Source: Bog-756 sp963806455 (GTDB lineage: Bacteria; Actinomycetota; Acidimicrobiia; Acidimicrobiales; RAAP-2). Taken from it: a stretch of DNA of 64,000 bases. Below the pieces are notes generated by a model. The model was not told where the DNA came from and searched no databases. It saw nothing but the letters and a program-made list of their open reading frames with translations. Position 1 is the first letter of the stretch; every line of letters begins with the position of its first letter. The stretch spans positions 558,001 through 622,000 of the forward strand of contig CAWDXZ010000002.1 of the NCBI GenBank assembly GCA_963806455.1, written 5' to 3'. Both the position numbers and the translations under genes were made by a program. Positions 49,650 to 59,060 of this stretch are shown here, one piece after another.

Positions 49650-50276
49650 CGGTGGACCCGGGTGTAGTGCCGAGGCTCCGGCGGGGCCGGTCACCTCGAC
49701 GACGGGGTCGGCACGATCGTCGAATTCGGTGCGCAAGGCTCGGGACATGACTGCGTGTTGAAAGTACAGGGATGTGATGTAGGTCAACTCGAGCATCTCT
49801 TCGTCACCGATGCGGTCCCGTAGCGCATCGAACAGTTCGTCGGGGACTCGACCGTGGCCGTAGACGAGGCAGTCGGTGTAGCCAAGAACCAGACGCTCCG
49901 TCTCGTCGTAGCAGGTTGCGACGGACCAGAATGGAATCGACTGGATCTTGCCCTCCTCGACGCCGAGGTCGCGCAAGGACTTGCAGTGCTGGGAGAAGAC
50001 GAACTGGCTCCCCGTCGCCCAACCGGCTCGGATCTGGCCCAGTTCCCGCAAGACCGGGTCCAGCTTCCGATTCGGACTCTGGTACAGCCCGAAGCCCTGG
50101 ACGGCGTGTTCGAGCACCTCGGGCACCAGCGCGAAGACGGTCCACCAGTCACCTGGTGAACCAGTCCAGGTTCCGGGCTCGGAGACCGGGTCACGTCCTT
50201 CGAAGAGGAAGTCGTACATCGAGGCGACGATGGGCGACGTCACCTCTGACTTGGGCACTTGACGCAGTCGTGGCAC
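49644..50276 (-). CDS. Carboxymuconolactone decarboxylase-like (AhpD-fold) protein
   Basis: 210 aa from GTG 50276 (PRLRQVPKSEVTSPIVASMYDFLFE). The helical core reads LDPVLRELGQIRAGWATGSQFVFSQHCKSLRDLGV and ERLVLGYTDCLVYGHGRVPDELFDALRDRIGDEEMLELTYITSLY (given here by its parts), which is the CMD/AhpD fold. The SQHCKSLRD segment keeps the single Cys and His seen in many members, but the CxxC pair of true AhpD is absent, so peroxidase activity is doubtful. The same frame is open to 50495 without homology and is trimmed. It converges with the ABM-like gene, overlapping by 6 bases. Confidence 0.75.
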   Translation of the reverse strand: MPRLRQVPKSEVTSPIVASMYDFLFEGRDPVSEPGTWTGSPGDWWTVFALVPEVLEHAVQGFGLYQSPNRKLDPVLRELGQIRAGWATGSQFVFSQHCKSLRDLGVEEGKIQSIPFWSVATCYDETERLVLGYTDCLVYGHGRVPDELFDALRDRIGDEEMLELTYITSLYFQHAVMSRALRTEFDDRADPVVEVTGPAGASALHPGPPS

Positions 50277-50758
50277 GGCAGATCTCCTCAGTCCCGGGCT
50301 CGGGCCGGCGTCGATGACAACCGGGATGGACCGCCCGCTGCCCCCGTGGTCGGGTGCGGCCCGGCCCCGACGGGCGGGGAAACAGACGTCAGAGGGAGGT
50401 CGAGGTGCACGGTCATCGGGAGACGGAGGCTCAGTAGAAACGAGCTGTTCCGAGGGCTTCGGAACAGCGACGTCCCAGACCCAGACTCTTAGCACGTCGA
50501 CGCCACGGCGACGAATGCCGGGCCGCAGATGGATCTCCGTCGAACGCTGCTCGTTGGTCGAGTTCGAAACAGTCGCCGGTCGTCACATTTGACGAGATTC
50601 GCCATTCCGGACCGCCGGATCGACATGCGGCCGGGCCACCGAGGTGGCGTGCGGAGGTTGGTCGCACTCGGACCGAAAGATGGTCCCCGACGGGTTCTCG
50701 CCACGTCCTCAGCTGCTGCCGGGCCCGCAACTGCTGGCTCGCCCTCGATTGGAGCAAC
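50277..50758. other. Intergenic region with one hairpin, no gene recognised
   Basis: About 480 bases between two divergently placed genes. A perfect 10-bp inverted repeat (GCTGTTCCGA / TCGGAACAGC, 50444-50468, loop GGGCT) is followed on the minus strand by TCGTTTCT. A weak TTGACG lies at 50588. No open frame here has the codon usage of the neighbours. Confidence 0.4.
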
Positions 50759-51373
50759 ATGAAACGTCTGATCCTCCTTGCCGTCGTGATCGTGTCGGCC
50801 ATCCCCACCATCGGCGTCGTCGCCACGTCCCGATCTTCGGCAGCTCCGGCTCCCAATGTGTGCCAATCCACGTCGCAGCAACCACGTGACTACGACCATG
50901 GGTCTCCGTTGACCGGGCTGGTCCCGCCGAACGACTACTACTACCTGAGCGTGATGCCCGGTCCAGGGTGCCCGGTCGGGCCGGTGGTCCATCTGGTCGC
51001 CACCATCCAGGTGAGCACGGTAGTGCCGGCCGTCGGGGCACCGGGCGCGGCCCCCGACCCGGCCCGTGACCAGATGTGGTGGCTGCTGTTCCATCTGGGG
51101 AGCGGGGACTCGGGCCAGGGGTTCAGCCTGACCAATGACCCCGCCAACGTGACCATGGCCGGTGGGACGGTCATGCCCTGCAACCCGCCGCCCGATCTCA
51201 ATGCCCAGGCCTGCCTGTGTGTCTCCGGTGCCGGTATCATCGTCATGCAGTACGTCGGACCCGACGTGTTCGGGTTGGGCCAGGGCGGCGCCGCCGGGTT
51301 CCGGATCAGCAACATGGCCGAGGACGGGGCCATCGTCACCGACTTCGCCACACTGTCGATCGTCTCCACCTAG
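50759..51373 (+). CDS. Secreted protein of unknown function
   Basis: 204 aa from ATG 50759, with GGAG 4 bases upstream. A clear Sec signal peptide (MKRLILLAVVIVSAIPTIGVVA, cleavage near SSAAPA) precedes a mature domain with Tyr-rich DYDHGS and NDYYYLS segments, five cysteines (VCQS, GCPVG, PCNPP, ACLCVS) and a hydrophobic, Gly-rich second half. No family is recognised. Its GC content at third positions is lower than that of the flanking core genes, as for the CMD-like gene next door. Confidence 0.6.
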   Translation: MKRLILLAVVIVSAIPTIGVVATSRSSAAPAPNVCQSTSQQPRDYDHGSPLTGLVPPNDYYYLSVMPGPGCPVGPVVHLVATIQVSTVVPAVGAPGAAPDPARDQMWWLLFHLGSGDSGQGFSLTNDPANVTMAGGTVMPCNPPPDLNAQACLCVSGAGIIVMQYVGPDVFGLGQGGAAGFRISNMAEDGAIVTDFATLSIVST

Positions 51374-51454
51374 GCGTCCGCCCGGTGGCGACGGTGCGCC
51401 GCCAGGGGAGGGGAGAGGCACCCCCGCGTAGGCTGACCGGGCACAGGGAGGCCG

Positions 51455-52549
51455 ATGACTGTCATGGCTGGTCGCACCGAGGTGGTGGTCTGCGAAGGAG
51501 ACGAGACCGGTCAGGAATTGTTGGAGCAGTCCTTGCGAGTCCTCGACCCCGAGGTGCTCGGGTTCCCCATCGTGCTCCACCGGTTCGACCTCTCGTTGGA
51601 CAACCGTCGAAGGACGGACAACGCGGTCGTGCGCCGGGCGGCGGCGGCCATGCGGGACCTGGGACTGGGATTGAAGGCCGCCACCATCACTCCTACGGCG
51701 ATCGGGGACGTCGGCTCGCCCAACCGGATCCTGCGTGAAGAGCTCGACGGCTCGGTCATCGTGCGGACCGGTCGCCGAATTCCGGGCGTGGCCCCATTGA
51801 CACCGGCGGTCCACCCCATCTCGGTCGTGCGCATGGCGGTTGGCGACGCCTACGGTGCCGACGAAGGGCGATCGGGCCCGGCCGGGGTGGTGGCCGAGCA
51901 GGCATGGCGGACAGAGCGCATCAACCGTGGTACCTGTCGGGCGGTGGCCGAGTACGCCTTCCGGACGGCGGCAAGCGCGAATGGGTGCGTCTACGGCGGC
52001 CCGAAGTGGACGGTGTCACCGGTCTACGAGGGAATGCTCAAAGAGGAGATGGACCGTGCTGCCGGCCGCCACCCTGACGTCGAATACCGCCCGGCCCTCA
52101 TCGATGCCGCCTATGCCGGCCTCCTCAACGGGTCCGCCGATCACCCGTTGGTCATCCCCGCGCTGAACCGGGACGGTGACTGCCTCTCCGACCTGGTCCT
52201 GGCGATGTTCGGGTCGATCGCCGGGGCGGAATCGGTCGTGTTGAGCCTGGACGACGAGCTGCGTCCGAAGGTGGCCATGGCGGAGGCACCACACGGGACG
52301 GCACCCTCCCTGGCCGGGAAGAACATCGCCAACCCGATGGCCATGCTGTTGGCCGTCGCGGCCGTGCTCGACCATGCCGCCCTCCGGGGGGACGACGGCT
52401 GCGCCGGAGCCGCCCCGGCCATCCGCAGGGCCACCCTCGGTGCCGCCGCCGCCGGGGTCCGGACCTTCGACATCGGAGGGGAGGCGTCCACCACCGAGGT
52501 CGTCGACTACGTCATCGACCGGCTGACGGCGAGGGGCGGCACCCCCTGA
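51455..52549 (+). CDS. Isocitrate/isopropylmalate dehydrogenase family protein
   Basis: 364 aa. Beta-decarboxylating dehydrogenase fold: EVVVCEGDETGQELLEQSLRVL at the start (GDEIG-like), KAATITPTAIGDVGSPNRILREELDGSVIVRTGRRI around residue 72-108 (the substrate-binding Arg region, listed here by position), LNRDGDCLSDLVLAMFGSIAGAESV, and APHGTAPSLAGKNIANPMAM near residue 272, which is the NAD(P)-binding loop. The Asp pair for metal binding reads DGDCLSD. Exact substrate is uncertain: the loop AGKNIANP resembles isopropylmalate/homoisocitrate types more than canonical IDH. ATG 51455 is used. Confidence 0.82.
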   Translation: MTVMAGRTEVVVCEGDETGQELLEQSLRVLDPEVLGFPIVLHRFDLSLDNRRRTDNAVVRRAAAAMRDLGLGLKAATITPTAIGDVGSPNRILREELDGSVIVRTGRRIPGVAPLTPAVHPISVVRMAVGDAYGADEGRSGPAGVVAEQAWRTERINRGTCRAVAEYAFRTAASANGCVYGGPKWTVSPVYEGMLKEEMDRAAGRHPDVEYRPALIDAAYAGLLNGSADHPLVIPALNRDGDCLSDLVLAMFGSIAGAESVVLSLDDELRPKVAMAEAPHGTAPSLAGKNIANPMAMLLAVAAVLDHAALRGDDGCAGAAPAIRRATLGAAAAGVRTFDIGGEASTTEVVDYVIDRLTARGGTP

Positions 52550-52596
52550 CCCCCCGGAGGCAGGGCGGTCCGTCACTGATGCGCCACGAGCGTGGC

Positions 52597-53601
52597 TCAG
52601 GTGACGGGTGGCGGTGTCCCCTCGGCGCTGGCCGGCAACGCCGGGTCCCACTCGCACACCGCGCACGCATGGTGGAACGCAGCATGGGCAAACTCGAGCC
52701 CGGCGGCGAGCGGGTCCGGGCTCGTGCAGATGTCGTTCCAGTCGAGGACGTACTCCCCGAGCGCAGCATCCCAACGGGAGGCCGGCGACGAGAGCTCCGC
52801 CGCGCCGAACCCGTCCGGCGCGGGGTAGGCGTAGGCGTAGAACGCGGCACGGCCCGACCTGGGATCACCGGGCCACCAGCCCACGGCCACCTCCTGGGCG
52901 TCCATCGCATTGCGCATGATGAAGTCGTCCGAGGGCGGAGCCGCGGGCAGGCCGGAGAACAGATTCACCGCCAGGTCGAATGATCCCCACCAGGCGTTGA
53001 CCGGCGTCGAGCGTCCGCGATATGGAGCACGGAACGCGGCGAGGACCAGGGCGGCGTGGGTGGCGGCGTCGAAGTAGGAGGTGACCCGATCGGGGTCGTA
53101 CCGGGCATGCTCGTCATCCTGGTCGAGCGGCACGCTCCACGGGACTTCCTGCGGTCTCGTGTCGATGTGCACCGGCCCCACGAGGGAGGCGATGGCATCC
53201 AGTACCTCGCCGGTCACGATGCCTACCGAACGATCGGGCATCAGGGCGATGCGCCGAACGCCGCCCTTGCTGGCCTCGATGACGGCCTCATGGGCTCGCA
53301 GGTCGAGACAGACCGCCACCGTTCCCGAACCGTCGGGCGCGGGGAGCGGTGTCGTCTCCCACCCTCGGGCTGTCAGCCGCAGGGCGGCATGCTGCAGCTG
53401 TGGCTCGGGCGGAGCAAGGGCCACCGCCAGCTTGCCCAGCACCTGGGTGTGAGCGTGGAGCGTGTCGCAGGTCTCGCTCCAGTCCTCGTAGGAGGGCATC
53501 GGGATCCAAATGGACATATCCGGACCGTACAACTCCTCCGGCCGACGCTCCATCGCCACCGGAGGGCCGGGCGCAGCCGGGACATCGGTGACCCCGTCCA
53601 C
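52597..53601 (-). CDS. DUF5996 family protein
   Basis: 334 aa from GTG 53601; ATG 53553 and the ATG before SIWIPMP are possible shorter starts. The sequence begins IWIPMPSYEDWSETCDTLHAHTQVLGK and has VCLDLRAHEAVIEASKGG, TPVNAWWGSFDLAVNLFSG and AAFYAYAYPAPDGFG, which together look like DUF5996, a family with no known enzymatic role. No signal peptide. It converges with the dehydrogenase gene and follows the K+ channel gene on the same strand by 76 bases. Confidence 0.75.
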   Translation of the reverse strand: MDGVTDVPAAPGPPVAMERRPEELYGPDMSIWIPMPSYEDWSETCDTLHAHTQVLGKLAVALAPPEPQLQHAALRLTARGWETTPLPAPDGSGTVAVCLDLRAHEAVIEASKGGVRRIALMPDRSVGIVTGEVLDAIASLVGPVHIDTRPQEVPWSVPLDQDDEHARYDPDRVTSYFDAATHAALVLAAFRAPYRGRSTPVNAWWGSFDLAVNLFSGLPAAPPSDDFIMRNAMDAQEVAVGWWPGDPRSGRAAFYAYAYPAPDGFGAAELSSPASRWDAALGEYVLDWNDICTSPDPLAAGLEFAHAAFHHACAVCEWDPALPASAEGTPPPVT

Positions 53602-53677
53602 CGCCCCACGGACGATCTCCAGGTCCGATCAGGGGAGGGGGCACGGCCCGGAGCCAGGCGAGATGGCTGCGATTGCG

Positions 53678-54487
53678 CTATGCCGGTGGCGGCTGTCGTG
53701 TCAGCTCCGCCTCGATGCCGGACAGCCGGTCCGCGATCGACTGCAACGTGAGCTCCTCCGAGGTAGGAGGCGGAACCCGGGAGGCGGACTGCCGCGCTCG
53801 GGAACGGGCCGCCTGGTCGATGAAGGACGAGGAGATCTGGGCGGTGACGGTGGCCAGGACGGCGAATCCCACGAACATCAAGAGCGCGGCCGCCACCCGG
53901 CCCTGCCACGTTACCGGGTAGTAGTCGCCGTAGCCCACTGTCGTGAGAGTGACCACCGCCCACCAAAGCGCGTTGCCCAGTGTCTTGATGTTCCCGTGGG
54001 GGGCACGGTGCTCGTAGAAGTAGACGACGGTCGTGAGGTTCAGGAACAGAAGTCCGGCGGCCAACATGAAGCGTCCGAAGTTGCCACGCTGGAAGACGGT
54101 ACGGAGTAGTTGGAGACTGAACACCACCCTCAGGAACGGGATCACGACCGTGGCCACGGAGACGAGATTGTGGCGCAGGTAGTACCAATGGTCCGGGGCC
54201 AAACTGGTACGGACAGCGATGTCGACGGCATAGGTGGCCGAAAGGCCGAAGCGCAGGCCCAGCAACGCCAGGTACAGCGCGTGGTTCGAGGTGATCACGC
54301 CGGGGGGGACGACGATCAACCACATGGTCAACAAGGCGAGAACGTCGAGTGGCATCCGCCAACGGCGCTGGTAGGCATCGACGCGGCTTCGATCATCTCC
54401 CGGCCGGAATCCTCTGTTTCCGATCAGGTAACGGTCGTTGTCGATCGCGGCAGAGTCTGTCGTGACCGAATCCGACTCCGAGTCCAT
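53678..54487 (-). CDS. Voltage-gated-type potassium channel
   Basis: 269 aa. Four to six transmembrane helices precede the pore. The selectivity filter is clear, TLTTVGYGDYYP near residue 175, preceded by the pore helix NALWWAVV and followed by a long inner helix VAAALLMFVGFAVLATVTAQI. The S4-like segment (VVIPFLRVVFSLQLLRTVFQRGNFGRF) carries several Arg but in a loose pattern. The C-terminus holds a short coiled-coil (LTLQSIADRLSGIEAELTR), which may hold the tetramer together. Start ATG 54487. Aquaporin lies just upstream on the same strand. Confidence 0.87.
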   Translation of the reverse strand: MDSESDSVTTDSAAIDNDRYLIGNRGFRPGDDRSRVDAYQRRWRMPLDVLALLTMWLIVVPPGVITSNHALYLALLGLRFGLSATYAVDIAVRTSLAPDHWYYLRHNLVSVATVVIPFLRVVFSLQLLRTVFQRGNFGRFMLAAGLLFLNLTTVVYFYEHRAPHGNIKTLGNALWWAVVTLTTVGYGDYYPVTWQGRVAAALLMFVGFAVLATVTAQISSSFIDQAARSRARQSASRVPPPTSEELTLQSIADRLSGIEAELTRQPPPA

Positions 54488-54709
54488 CGGTCCTGTCACG
54501 CGGCGAGCACGTCGGTGCCCACGCCCATCACGCGGAGCTGGGTGGACAGCTGGCAGTTGGCACGCGGCCGAGGCTACAGCGAGCCACTCCTTGCTCCGTG
54601 GATGGCACCGAGGACTGGCCGGTCTGACCGGGCGGGCCGGAAAGGCCACAGGCGATCGGGGAAGGGCGATCGCCGAACCCAGGTGCCCAGGTGTCGGATT
54701 CGTACGATC

Positions 54710-55570
54710 TCAGGACTTCCCTTCCTCGTAGACGTCGGTGAACAACCCCCCTTGCGCCGCACCCGACCCGGATCTGCCACCACCCCGTCCTCGAAGGACG
54801 AACGCGATGGCGACGGCCACCACGGCACCCGCGACGGGCCCCCCGATGTAGACCCAGTAACCGTTGAAGGTGGTGGACACGAGGTCGGGACCAAAGGTGC
54901 GGGCCGGGTTCATCGACGCTCCCGAAATGGGGCTGCCCCAGAGCCCAGCCAGGGCGATGTAGCCCCCGACCCCAAGGGCACCGAAGAGACCGATGTTCTG
55001 CGCTCCGGAGGCGGTGCCCAGGATCACGCTGACCAGGCCCATCGTGAGGATGAACTCCATCCAGAATGCCGCCATGTCCGAGTAACCGTGTGCCGGATAG
55101 TTGGAACCGTAGACCGCCGACACGTTGACCACGGCGCGGAGGAAGAGGGCGGCCAAGGTCGCCCCGGCCAATTGGACGACGATGTAGCCCGGCACCCGGT
55201 CCCACGGGAAGTCCCGGCGGAGGGCGAACGCGATGCTCACCACTGGGTTGAGATGGGCGCCGGAGACCTTGCCCATGAACAAGATGATGGCCATGACCAT
55301 GAGGCCCGGTGCCACCACCGCAGCGCTGCGGCTGATCACACCGGGAAAGGCATGGCCCATCATTCCTCCGCCGGCGGCCACCATGACCAGGAGGAACGTA
55401 CCCAGCAGCTCGGAGAAGAGCCGTCGCCACTCCTGGCGCGGATTGTTGAAGTCGTCGATCCGTTGGGCGACCTCCTGTTCGTATCGCGCAATGGGACCGA
55501 GGACCGGTGCACTCTGTAGTGGTGTCATCTCCGCTTTCCCGAACTCGTGAAGGGTCATTCGTCGGTCCAC
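54710..55570 (-). CDS. Aquaporin/glycerol facilitator family (MIP) channel
   Basis: 286 aa, six membrane helices. The first NPA box is NPV (SGAHLNPVVSIAFALRRDFPW) and the second is canonical (SGASMNPARTFGPDL). FSELLGTFLLVMVAAGGGM begins helix 1. The pore selectivity Arg after NPA is present. An NPV first box occurs in some bacterial and plant MIPs and may widen or alter selectivity, so water, glycerol or another small solute are possible. Starts at 55570 (MDRRM) or the Met at 55558. Neighbouring K+ channel suggests a small osmotic or ion-balance block, by inference. Confidence 0.88.
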   Translation of the reverse strand: MDRRMTLHEFGKAEMTPLQSAPVLGPIARYEQEVAQRIDDFNNPRQEWRRLFSELLGTFLLVMVAAGGGMMGHAFPGVISRSAAVVAPGLMVMAIILFMGKVSGAHLNPVVSIAFALRRDFPWDRVPGYIVVQLAGATLAALFLRAVVNVSAVYGSNYPAHGYSDMAAFWMEFILTMGLVSVILGTASGAQNIGLFGALGVGGYIALAGLWGSPISGASMNPARTFGPDLVSTTFNGYWVYIGGPVAGAVVAVAIAFVLRGRGGGRSGSGAAQGGLFTDVYEEGKS

Positions 55571-55724
55571 AACCGACGGCTCATGTCTACCCTTTCACAG
55601 AGTGGTCCCGAACGCCTGGTGGCGTCGGTGTCGCCGGACAGCAACGGGGCTGCCCACCGACGACGTCCCATCGACGACGTTGGTGTCGAAACGGCCGTGG
55701 ACGACCATCCCGCAGAGGCAACCT

Positions 55725-56945
<1,221 letters not shown>

Positions 56946-57162
56946 TCGGCTCCTTCGATGACGAAGGCCCAGCCTACCCATGCCGGGCTCGGACCCTGCC
57001 CCGGTTGATTCCCCTTGGACTTCAGCTGAACAGTGATCCGCGGGCCACCGGATGCCAGCGGTCACCTTCCGATGCTGCCCACCGGTGGGGGCCGGCACGA
57101 CGACGCCCACCGGCGGCGAACGGACAGCCGGGCGATGAGATCCGGGACGGTCGGTCGCCAGG

Positions 57163-57240
57163 TCAGAAGTCGGTGAAGATGGGGATGACGGCAAAGGCGG
57201 CGGCCACTGACATGAGCGGCAGCATGATGATCCAGATCAT
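57163..57240 (-). CDS. Possible 25-aa membrane miniprotein
   Basis: A small frame on the minus strand starting ATG at 57240 codes for 25 residues, of which positions 2-22 are almost all hydrophobic (MIWIIMLPLMSVAAAFAVIP), ending IFTDF. It would be one transmembrane helix. No ribosome site is evident (CTTGGAACGCC before ATG). It lies ahead of the acyl-CoA dehydrogenase on the same strand, 218 bases apart. Could be a chance frame; the hydrophobic run across the full length is the only support. Confidence 0.3.
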   Translation of the reverse strand: MIWIIMLPLMSVAAAFAVIPIFTDF

Positions 57241-57438
57241 GGCGTTCCAAGCAGGTCGGGAGTGTGCTTGCCTCCAGACCTGAGGCTAGGGAGTTCGCCG
57301 GGGAGTGGCCTGCGCCCGACCCTGGAGCCAGCTGTGGACCCTGGGGCCGCACGGCAACGCCCACCCGCCGGCTGGTGACTTACGGCCCTGGTGGGTGAGG
57401 TTCCTCGTTCTCTACGATGCGGGCAGGAGGTGAGTCCA

Positions 57439-57648
57439 TTGGGTGACTTCTTCAAGATTCTGGCCGCGGGACCGATGTTCTTCGTCTGCGCCTGGGTGCT
57501 GATGGTCTTCGCGGGGATCGTCTATCAGGACGTCGGTATCCACCCATTCGGCTATCTGTCATCGATGGTGGTCACCATCGGGCTGTGGCTGACCCTGGCA
57601 CCGGCCATCGGCGCGGTGGCCCGGGTCCCCGGGGGGAAACACTCATAG
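57439..57648 (+). CDS. Small two-helix membrane protein, TTG start
   Basis: 69 aa. The start is set by the ribosome site AGGAGGTGAG (57425-57434), which is 5 bases ahead of TTG 57439; upstream ATG frames have no such site. Two hydrophobic helices can be seen, KILAAGPMFFVCAWVLMVFA and SSMVVTIGLWLTLAPAIGAV, with a short loop (YQDVGIHPFG). No family is recognised. Divergent from the acyl-CoA dehydrogenase and the miniprotein. Confidence 0.65.
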   Translation: MGDFFKILAAGPMFFVCAWVLMVFAGIVYQDVGIHPFGYLSSMVVTIGLWLTLAPAIGAVARVPGGKHS

Positions 57649-57675
57649 CCGCTCGGCTCCGCGCACCGGCCCGGT

Positions 57676-58302
57676 TCAGGGCCGGCTCGCCAGGACGGCG
57701 ACACCGTCACCGGTGAGGTCGGCATGGGTACCTCTGCGCCTGCTCATGGACAGAACCAGCGCCACCATGGGGCCCGAGACCTCGGGGCCGTCGCCATGGG
57801 TCCAGTCGCTGTCGGTGGCGCAGAGCCGCAGCCCGGCGATCCGTCTCTTGGCCCCGATGAGCAGATTGGACTTCTTCCAGTTGTCGGCCACCGCCACCAG
57901 GGCCTCCTCCGGCATTTCGTGCTTGATGCCCAGCGGCCGACGGATGTCCTCACCGTGAGCGACGATCTCCCCGAGCATGGCCATCACCGGAGCGGGCGGA
58001 TGATTGGTGATGAGGTACGGGCCCGGAGGCGACGAACCAGCTCGTCGGGGCCGATGGCCGCGAGGCGTCTGGCCGCCCGGTCGGCGAAGACGTTGAACCT
58101 GAAAACCGGCGGAGATCATCTCCTTGTAGAAGTTCCAGGGCGTCTGTTCGGCTGCGGCCAGCACGTGGCCGGCGGCGTCCTGGACGGACCAGGCTTCGCA
58201 CCACGAGGGAGTGGCCCATTGGTCGGAGGTCAGCCCGGCCCAGGTGTCGGCCAGTTGGGCCCGTTCGGAGTGGATGTATGCCCAGGTCTCCGCGGTGTCC
58301 AT
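57676..58302 (-). CDS. DinB/mycothiol maleylpyruvate isomerase-like protein, two compensating frameshifts
   Basis: 208 aa as read. The start MDTAETWAYIHSERAQLADTWAGL with WCEAWSVQDAAGHVLAAAE belongs to the four-helix DinB-like TIGR03083 group, with His positions for a metal. The stretch 58018-58115 is read out of frame in this ORF: the next frame gives FNVFADRAARRLAAIGPDEL, which is what the family expects, and the main frame resumes at TNHPPAPVMAMLGEIVAHGEDIRRPLG. So a pair of opposite one-base changes exists. Function of the group is unclear (thiol transfer or metal-bound isomerase). It is divergent from the H1-like gene. Confidence 0.7.
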   Translation of the reverse strand: MDTAETWAYIHSERAQLADTWAGLTSDQWATPSWCEAWSVQDAAGHVLAAAEQTPWNFYKEMISAGFQVQRLRRPGGQTPRGHRPRRAGSSPPGPYLITNHPPAPVMAMLGEIVAHGEDIRRPLGIKHEMPEEALVAVADNWKKSNLLIGAKRRIAGLRLCATDSDWTHGDGPEVSGPMVALVLSMSRRRGTHADLTGDGVAVLASRP

Positions 58303-58572
58303 GCCCGGTCCTTTCATGCCGTCAGCCCCGCCCGACCTAGCGACGGAAGTGGGCCCTGTGCCCGGGGCGAGGACAGAACCGCGATGGCCGCCTGGCATTC
58401 TGGCGATCCACGTTCCCCGACGGTGAGGGCCGCACGCAGGGAGCCCACCGCCCCCCGCACGCCTGCCCGCTCGGGTCGGAACGCCAAGAAGGGACTTTCT
58501 ACCCTCGCAATGACCACTGGAATGGTCCACCATGATGGACGAGGGGATGTCGACGAGCGAAAGGTGCAGGAC

Positions 58573-59025
58573 ATGGCTGAACCGAGGGATGTGCGCAAGC
58601 ACGTCGAGCAACTCATCGAGCGGGCCCAGGATGAGATTCTGGAGGCGAGTCGTGAGCTGGCCCAGGGCATCAGCAAAGGCACCGAGCGGTACGTCCCTCC
58701 GATCTCCAAGGATGTCGAGCGGATGGTCGACGAGGTCTTCGATTTCGCCGAGCGGGTCATCAAAGGCCAGCGCAGGATGGTGAACGACGTGGTCAAGACC
58801 ATCAACGAGCAGACGGACCGAGCCGCCGAGGTGGGCCGGGCCACTACCAAGAAGGCCACCAAGCGCGTGGCCGCGGCGAAGAAGGCGGTGGCCAAGAGAG
58901 CCCCGGTGAAGAAGGCCCCGGCCAAGCGGGCCCCGGCCAAGCGGGCCCCGGCCAAGCGGGCCCCGGCCAAGCGGAAGGCCACCGCCAAGAAGGCGGCGGT
59001 TCACAAGACTGCGGCCGGGCGCTGA
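58573..59025 (+). CDS. Histone H1-like protein with KRAPA tail
   Basis: 150 aa. The N-terminal 90 residues are helical and charged (HVEQLIERAQDEILEASRELAQ, then MVDEVFDFAERVIKGQRRMVNDVVK), similar to phasin-like or coiled-coil domains. The last 60 residues are Lys/Ala/Pro-rich, with four tandem AKRAPAKR-type units coded by a 15-bp DNA repeat near 58920-58976. Tails of this kind bind DNA in HupB and H1-like bacterial proteins. ATG 58573 is used; ATG 58510 in frame has a TACCCT box 4 bases upstream and may be a leaderless start, giving 171 aa. It may bind DNA, or coat polymer granules if the phasin-like part prevails. Confidence 0.7.
   Translation: MAEPRDVRKHVEQLIERAQDEILEASRELAQGISKGTERYVPPISKDVERMVDEVFDFAERVIKGQRRMVNDVVKTINEQTDRAAEVGRATTKKATKRVAAAKKAVAKRAPVKKAPAKRAPAKRAPAKRAPAKRKATAKKAAVHKTAAGR
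58918..58976 (+). repeat. 15-bp tandem repeat in the H1-like gene
   Basis: About four direct copies of GCCAAGCGGGCCCCG, coding for the AKRAP units. Copy number could vary by slippage. Confidence 0.75.
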
Positions 59026-59060
59026 TCGCCCCGGTGGGCGAGGTCGCGAGGAAGCCGGAG

